Positions 59,601-64,000 of a stretch of DNA of 64,000 nucleotides are shown in pieces. A program made the translations under genes and the position numbers. The notes beneath the pieces are model-generated. The model did no database searches and was not told the origin of the DNA. It worked only from the letters and a program-made list of their open reading frames with translations. Source of the stretch: Antedon mediterranea (lineage: Eukaryota > Echinodermata > Crinoidea > Comatulida > Antedonidae); NCBI RefSeq assembly GCF_964355755.1, contig NC_092680.1, positions 13,061,001-13,125,000 on the forward strand. Direction: 5' to 3'. Within the stretch, counting starts at the first letter, position 1; each line of letters opens with the position of its first letter.

Positions 59601-61761
59601 CGACACGGCGTTAAAACTATTATCGTGTACAATAATATATAGTTATAGTTATCGTCGTAGTATAAACAGGCCTTAAATATGATTTTTGCATTTGGCCACT
59701 TTTAAATGAAATAGGTCCTCATTTGTAGTCAACCGCTCGTAAGTTCTTTTGGTGATGCACATTCGGATCAGATGTCAACGGCCTATTTTCTAACGCACAT
59801 TTTACCTATATCTTTCTTTTATGGCTCACGTTAGAAGATCACCGGTGTGTCTATTGTCGTATTTTAAATTGTATGTTGGCGGTTATTATGAGACAACGGT
59901 TTCAGACTTTGGCTGCTAGTCGTGTATTGTTATGGATTAACAAAACTGAATAGGCCTATGTACAAACATCACAGGACCAGAATAAATTATAACCTACCCT
60001 GTGATATTACTGAAAATAATTAATTAATTTGAAACGATAAAGATTATGAGAATGAGAAAAAACAAAGTAAGAGATGGGGTTGTCTATGTCAACTCCTCTC
60101 TTCAACATAACGTATTGAATGTTTTATACCTCCAGCGTGACGTTCAAAGAGAGGGTTTACAAATTACTGAAAGACCATATTGATGTCATAAATGCGACCA
60201 AGTTAAGGTAATTTGAAACAATCATCAATATCTTGTATTGCATACTGTTTATTTTTTGATAATATTCCTGATTGCAACCTGTAGCTATAGTAATTTGCAA
60301 ATTCTATATTTTCTAGTGCAACATTGCAGAAATTTTCGCCAAACAACACTGTTCTATTTTATGACAAACCAGTTGATTATAACAATGAAACGAAAATAGT
60401 CTTGCCAAGAAAGAACCCCAGCCGAAAGAAAACGATCGGTTTCTACGAAACATGTGCAATTTTGGGAAACGCTGGGATACTAACAGATAGCCATTGTGGA
60501 AAAGAAATTGATGCTCATGACTTCGTATTGAGATCCAATTTGGCGCCGACTGTAGGTTATACGAATGACGTCGGAAATAAAACTAATCTGACTACAATAA
60601 ATGGTGCAACGTGCGGTTACATAGCCAAGTGTTTAAAACGTGACAAACTGGGATGTAGAGATAAAGTTTACAAACTAATGAAATCTTTTGATGGTACTTT
60701 TGTGTGGTTTTCCAAATATGGTGTGGTACCATCTTCCAACTATGTTGCCTTCACACAGGCAATTATGGACTACAAATTGAAAACTGAAGTTACGTATCCA
60801 GGATTTGGTATGCCAAAACGCGTATCAAGGTATGTTTTGTTTTTTGATAATGCTAATAAGTTAAGTTAATTATAGTATAATTGTGTGTTTCTTTGTGATT
60901 ATTAGGTTGAGGTTATTTTAAAAAGCCGTGCTTCGTTATGATGAGCCATTCTGTTTTTGTAAACATTATTACAAGTAATCCATGTTTTTCAATTGAATTT
61001 ATTTCCACAAAACTGTAGTCTTTCTGAACATTTTATTAGGATTTATGTTTTTCTAAGGGGTTTTGCTACTTAATGATAGTTGTGCTTCTTTCTGAGGAGT
61101 TGAGCTTTCTTTCTGAGGAGTTGAGCTTTCTTTCTGAGGAGTTGAGCTTTCTTTCTGAGGAGTTGAGCTTTCTTTCTGAGGAGTTGAGCTTTCTTCTGAG
61201 GAGTGTTGCTTCTTTCTGAGGAGTTTTGTTTCTTTCTGAGCATTTTTGTTACTTTCTGAGAAGTTGTGCTTCTTTCTGAGGAGTTGTTTCTTTCTGATAT
61301 TTTCTTACTGATCTTTGCTTTTTGTTTGCTCAATATCAATATACAAGTTTAAATAAAAAAGCCTAACACACACAAAAAAAACTCTTCTCAGGATCTCCAT
61401 CATTTTGTTTTATAAGTGATAATTTTTTCAAGACCAATAAAAGTGTTCTGTATTCTATATCTCACTAACTTAACGTTAATTTTTATCGGTATTTTTCAGA
61501 TATTGGAAAGTTAATAGTCCATCAAGCGGTCTTGTCTTGTACACAATAGCGAGTACTTTCTGTAGAAAAATTTCGATGTATGGTTTCTATCCATTCTATA
61601 CAAAAGACGATGGTACTCCTGTATTTCATCATTACTACGATAACAAAACAACATTGAATTATACACAAAATCGGCACAATATGCCTAATGAATTTAAGTT
61701 GTTTTTAGAACTCAATCGGACTGGTCATTTAAGATTAGTAACAGATCATTGTATCCAATAA
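56671..61761 (+). CDS. Alpha-2,8-sialyltransferase (ST8Sia family), paralogue 2
   Basis: Exons 56671-56924, 60136-60207, 60317-60829 and 61500-61761; 366 codons. Exons 2, 3 and 4 have exactly the same lengths (72, 513, 262) and phases as paralogue 1 and are close in sequence; the N-terminal exon is more diverged. Signal anchor CVYGLGILSMYAFYF, motif L CAILGNAGIL...HCGKEIDAHDFVLRSNLAP, motif S SPSSGLVLYTIASTFC, motif III HHYYDN, motif VS HNMPNE. Start chosen at the first ATG after the acceptor at 56650 (an in-frame ATG follows immediately). All catalytic motifs are intact, so the enzyme is predicted active in the Golgi. Clearly a tandem duplicate. Intron 1 contains a Harbinger remnant. Confidence 0.92.
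57800..59513 (-). pseudogene. Harbinger (DDE_Tnp_4) transposase, broken and truncated
   Basis: Exon 1, 59513-59215: MTDSEDDDYLL, then RDRNLWVHPINQSRETYGEF, LFPELICYEDKFHFRVSP, FRPSISIEQRLAVCL. Exon 2 from 58092: FLATGDSYKTIGFSFRMGKA, TVSTIVNEVCGGV, PSPSEQQWRQIADSF, CPNCIGAIDGKH (first catalytic Asp), APNKSGSLFFNYKGSFS. The phase joins as CL-R-FLATG. Two in-frame stops in exon 1, frameshifts at a TATATATA run near 57980 and again after DGK, and loss of the rest of the catalytic domain make it dead. A MITE sits in its intron. Confidence 0.82.
58198..58744 (+). mobile_element. MITE family A, long copy
   Basis: TTAA-AGATGTATTGTCCCTTTG on the left, AAGGGACAATACATCT-TTAA on the right; 547 bp, TTAA duplicated. 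Nested in the intron of the Harbinger transposase, which lies in sialyltransferase 2 intron 1. Confidence 0.85.
61075..61300. repeat. Minisatellite in last intron of sialyltransferase 2
   Basis: Units of about 24 bp (TTTCTTTCTGAGGAGTTGAGC), five clean copies then diverged ones with TTGTGCTTC. Related in sequence and position to 46080-46690. Confidence 0.9.
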
Positions 61762-62034
61762 TTTTACCTTCATGATTGGGTATAAATAATGTTTTATATT
61801 TATGGGAATATTGATTGCATTATTTCAATGATTAAATTTTATATTAATCATGGGACTTATTTTAATGTACATTTTATATATTTATTTAAAAACGTTTGAA
61901 GAATGGTAGGTAAGATAACAATTAACTTAAATCAAGAGCAATACTTGGAGAGAAATAGAGGGCGTGATTACTTTTGCAACGTCAACAATGATGGTTTTGC
62001 TGGATAAAGACAGGTACATTCATAATTGTTATTA

Positions 62035-62215
62035 CTAGATGGTACGCTCGCTTCGCTCGCGTACCATCTAGATCGTGCCCACAGATGGTTCTCGAATACA
62101 CAGTAATTTCAGGGTAACAAATCTGGCGATTTCAAATGCACGTACCGCAGGACTATAATACATTGTCGTTTACAGAAACGAATAAGTAGACACAATGGTA
62201 GTCAACCAAATAGTC
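62035..62215 (-). mobile_element. Helitron 3' end fragment
   Basis: Reverse complement of the last about 180 bp of the Helitrons at 26235 and 47176, with the full terminal hairpin (CTAGATGGTACGCTCGCTTC / GCTCGCGTACCATCTAG). The left flank A equals T on the element strand, as expected. 5' part missing. Confidence 0.82.
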
Positions 62216-62269
62216 CAGTCCCTAAGGGGAGAAAAAGGGGTGGGATGTTACCAGACTGGATACAAATTT

Positions 62270-62830
62270 TTCAATATAGCAGTTTGGTAGAGTATAGTGT
62301 GGAGATGCCAAAACAAAGTTACTGGAAATCTGATTTGACCTCTGTGACCTCTGACCTCAATTTGTATATTTTTCTATTATATAACTAAAAATCGCCATAT
62401 CTTGACAACGCATGGACATTTTACATTAATTTTTTGTCAAAATGCTTGGAAGATATATATTTATATTCGCTATAATGAAAAAAAATATTAAAAAATGGCC
62501 GCAAAGGCTTTATTTTTCAGTTTGACCTTTGACCTTGATTGCTTAATATCTCAATAACACGCAATCTCAGAGATTTGAGAATGGGCTCAAAATGTTAAGA
62601 AAATAAATCTAATATTTAGTCTAATAGAAACTTTTTTCAAAAAATTACCATAAATTAAGCTTTTTTGACCCTTGACCTCTAATGTTTGAATATGTCGATA
62701 TCTCGGTAACTATTTGTCCTAAAAAGTTCAGTTTGATGTCAAATTGTTCAAAATATACACATTTATACTTGCTCTAACAAAATATTTTGTCAGTATTCCT
62801 TTGGAAATGTCAATTTGAGCTATGACACAT
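62270..62830. repeat. Dispersed repeat related to the 4-kb element arms
   Basis: TTTGACCTTTGACCTTGATT, TTTTTGACCCTTGACCTC, ATATCTCGGTAACTATT and TTCAAAATATACACATTTATACTTGCTCTAA parallel the arms of 5657-9638. Diverged. Confidence 0.6.
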
Positions 62831-62928
62831 CGTTTTGCATATATTTAGCAATTAATAATCTATAAAAAAAAAGAGGGGAGGGGGTTGGGGTGGATGGAGA
62901 GACATTTTTTACATGTTACACAAATGTT

Positions 62929-63063
62929 AAACTCTGTCTACACTATAAAACTTTATGCGACAAAAAAGTGTGATGTGCCCATATATGGACACGATGACAT
63001 GATATCACTACCATATTTGGACACATCACACCTTTTTTGTTAAACTAGTTTATAGTGTAGACA
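62929..63063. mobile_element. MITE family B copy with extended inverted flanks
   Basis: TTAAACTCTGTCTACACTATA left, TTATAGTGTAGACAAAT right. Outside it GGTTGGGGTGGATGGAGAGA (62883 on) and TCTCTCCATCACCCCAACC (63082 on) are also inverted, followed by a CATCACCCCAACCACCTCTC tandem run at 63089-63150. Confidence 0.7.
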
Positions 63064-63089
63064 AATATGTAAAAAATATGTGTCTCTCC

Positions 63090-64000
63090 ATCACCCCAAC
63101 CACCTCTCCATCACCCCAACCACCTCTCCATCACCCCAACCACCTCCCCCTCTCTCGCATTTCCAATGCTACTGCATGCATCTATACACATCAAAATGGC
63201 CGGAATTGTACTGGAAAGTTTTTAGCTACATTTGAAAATAAGTCCCAGAGGATGGGTGTATTGTAATGTTATCAACATTATGGCAATTGTTTGTAATGGG
63301 AAAGTTTCAAAACTACATTTGAAATATTTGCTAATAATATCACATGCTATTATAGATATACTTATTTTCCCCTGACAAAGTAATTTTGACAAATATTTTT
63401 GTTGAATATGCAATTTTAATGTCACACATAATAGTTATTTACTATTTCACCAACAATTGGATTGAAAAAAAATTATATAGTGCATACCCAAAAAAACTGT
63501 AATTCAAAGCAAAAAATAGGCTGGAAGTCAATGTGGTTTTGGTTAAATTAACTGTTTATTTTGTCTTTAAAGTGATATTTACTCTATTTTTTAGATTAGC
63601 CCTTTGATTAAACACCTCTTCAAATGCAGTGAAGATCTTAAGTGTCGCCTTGTCTTACTAATCTTCCTTAACTACTCTTTTAACGATCGTAATCAATATT
63701 TGTTGAGGTATAATTATTCCCTCTAATAATGGTAATGCCTGTTTTATTGAGTCAAATGCTTTCTGATAATCTCTAAATCAAAGATTTGGTGATATTCATT
63801 TCCTTTTTATTTTAGTTGATTAACAAACTGTATAAGATGGTCCTACTGTATGAAGCCATATATATTAGTTTATGTACTTCTAGTCGGTCTCTGATTTTGT
63901 TTTTTGATTATTTGTGTACATGTGATAATGTTCGTTTGGTCGGTAATGGTTGATGTCAGTTTTGTGGTTAAAAGTACATCATTGCTTAATCTCTTCATTT
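63090..64000. other. Right edge: repeat fragments, no gene seen
   Basis: 63395-63595 is an internal fragment of MITE family A (AATGTCACACATAATAGTTA, GGTTTTGGTTAAATTAAC). The last 400 bp holds AT-rich DNA without a supported feature. Confidence 0.5.

Larger units (their letters stand above)
57373..60016. mobile_element. Inverted-repeat-bounded region containing a Harbinger transposon
   Basis: ATTTTCAGTAATATCACAGG then GTAGGTTATAATTTATTCTG and TACATAGGCCTATTCAGTT at 57373-57446 are repeated inverted at 59945-60016. The outermost bases resemble the SINE body. Within lies a Harbinger transposase (57800-59513) whose own terminus may be TCGTAGTATAAACAGGCC-TTA at 59675. Which repeat is the true terminus is unclear. 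Confidence 0.6.

Overview
The window is nuclear DNA of an invertebrate animal, most likely a marine deuterostome (echinoderm or hemichordate type). The reasons are AT-rich sequence with spliced genes, GT-AG introns of kilobase size, a pair of alpha-2,8-sialyltransferase genes, an SRCR/WSC/CUB mosaic receptor, dense AGGCCTA-type repeats and a heavy load of mobile elements. Species cannot be fixed from the sequence alone. Bacterial-style features (operons, RBS, CRISPR) do not apply.

Layout. (1) 1-11.9 kb, minus strand: a secreted or membrane mosaic protein gene with signal peptide, split SRCR domain, WSC, CUB and Thr-rich stalk, running off the left edge. Every exon junction seen is phase 1. 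The intron that splits the SRCR domain carries a three-level nest: a TTAA MITE broken by a LINE, itself broken by a 4.0-kb inverted-repeat element that holds a 30-bp minisatellite. (2) 13.5-14.5 kb, minus strand: CENPW (histone-fold centromere protein). (3) 14.9-34.0 kb, plus strand: a complete 11-exon DSCC1 gene (397 codons). It is head-to-head with CENPW across 380 bp carrying E2F-like motifs, so two S-phase/mitosis genes appear to share one promoter. Its introns hold a Penelope-like element with 810-bp inverted arms and two hammerhead ribozymes, a Mutator-like foldback, LINE ends, a SINE, and a 31-bp minisatellite hit by three different transposons. (4) 34-39 kb: intergenic, with MITEs and a dead LINE. 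(5) 39.0-47.2 kb and 56.7-61.8 kb, plus strand: two tandem ST8Sia-type sialyltransferase paralogues with identical exon phases. A Helitron sits 11 bp after the stop of the first copy; intron 1 of the second holds a broken Harbinger transposase. (6) 61.8-64 kb: repeat fragments.

How the genes relate. DSCC1 (CTF18-RFC clamp loader, sister chromatid cohesion) and CENPW (kinetochore assembly) act in the same cell-cycle programme. The sialyltransferases and the receptor-like gene belong to cell-surface glycobiology and recognition and are only neighbours. All joins were worked out by eye from splice sites, reading phase and recalled family sequences; no alignment or database search was run.
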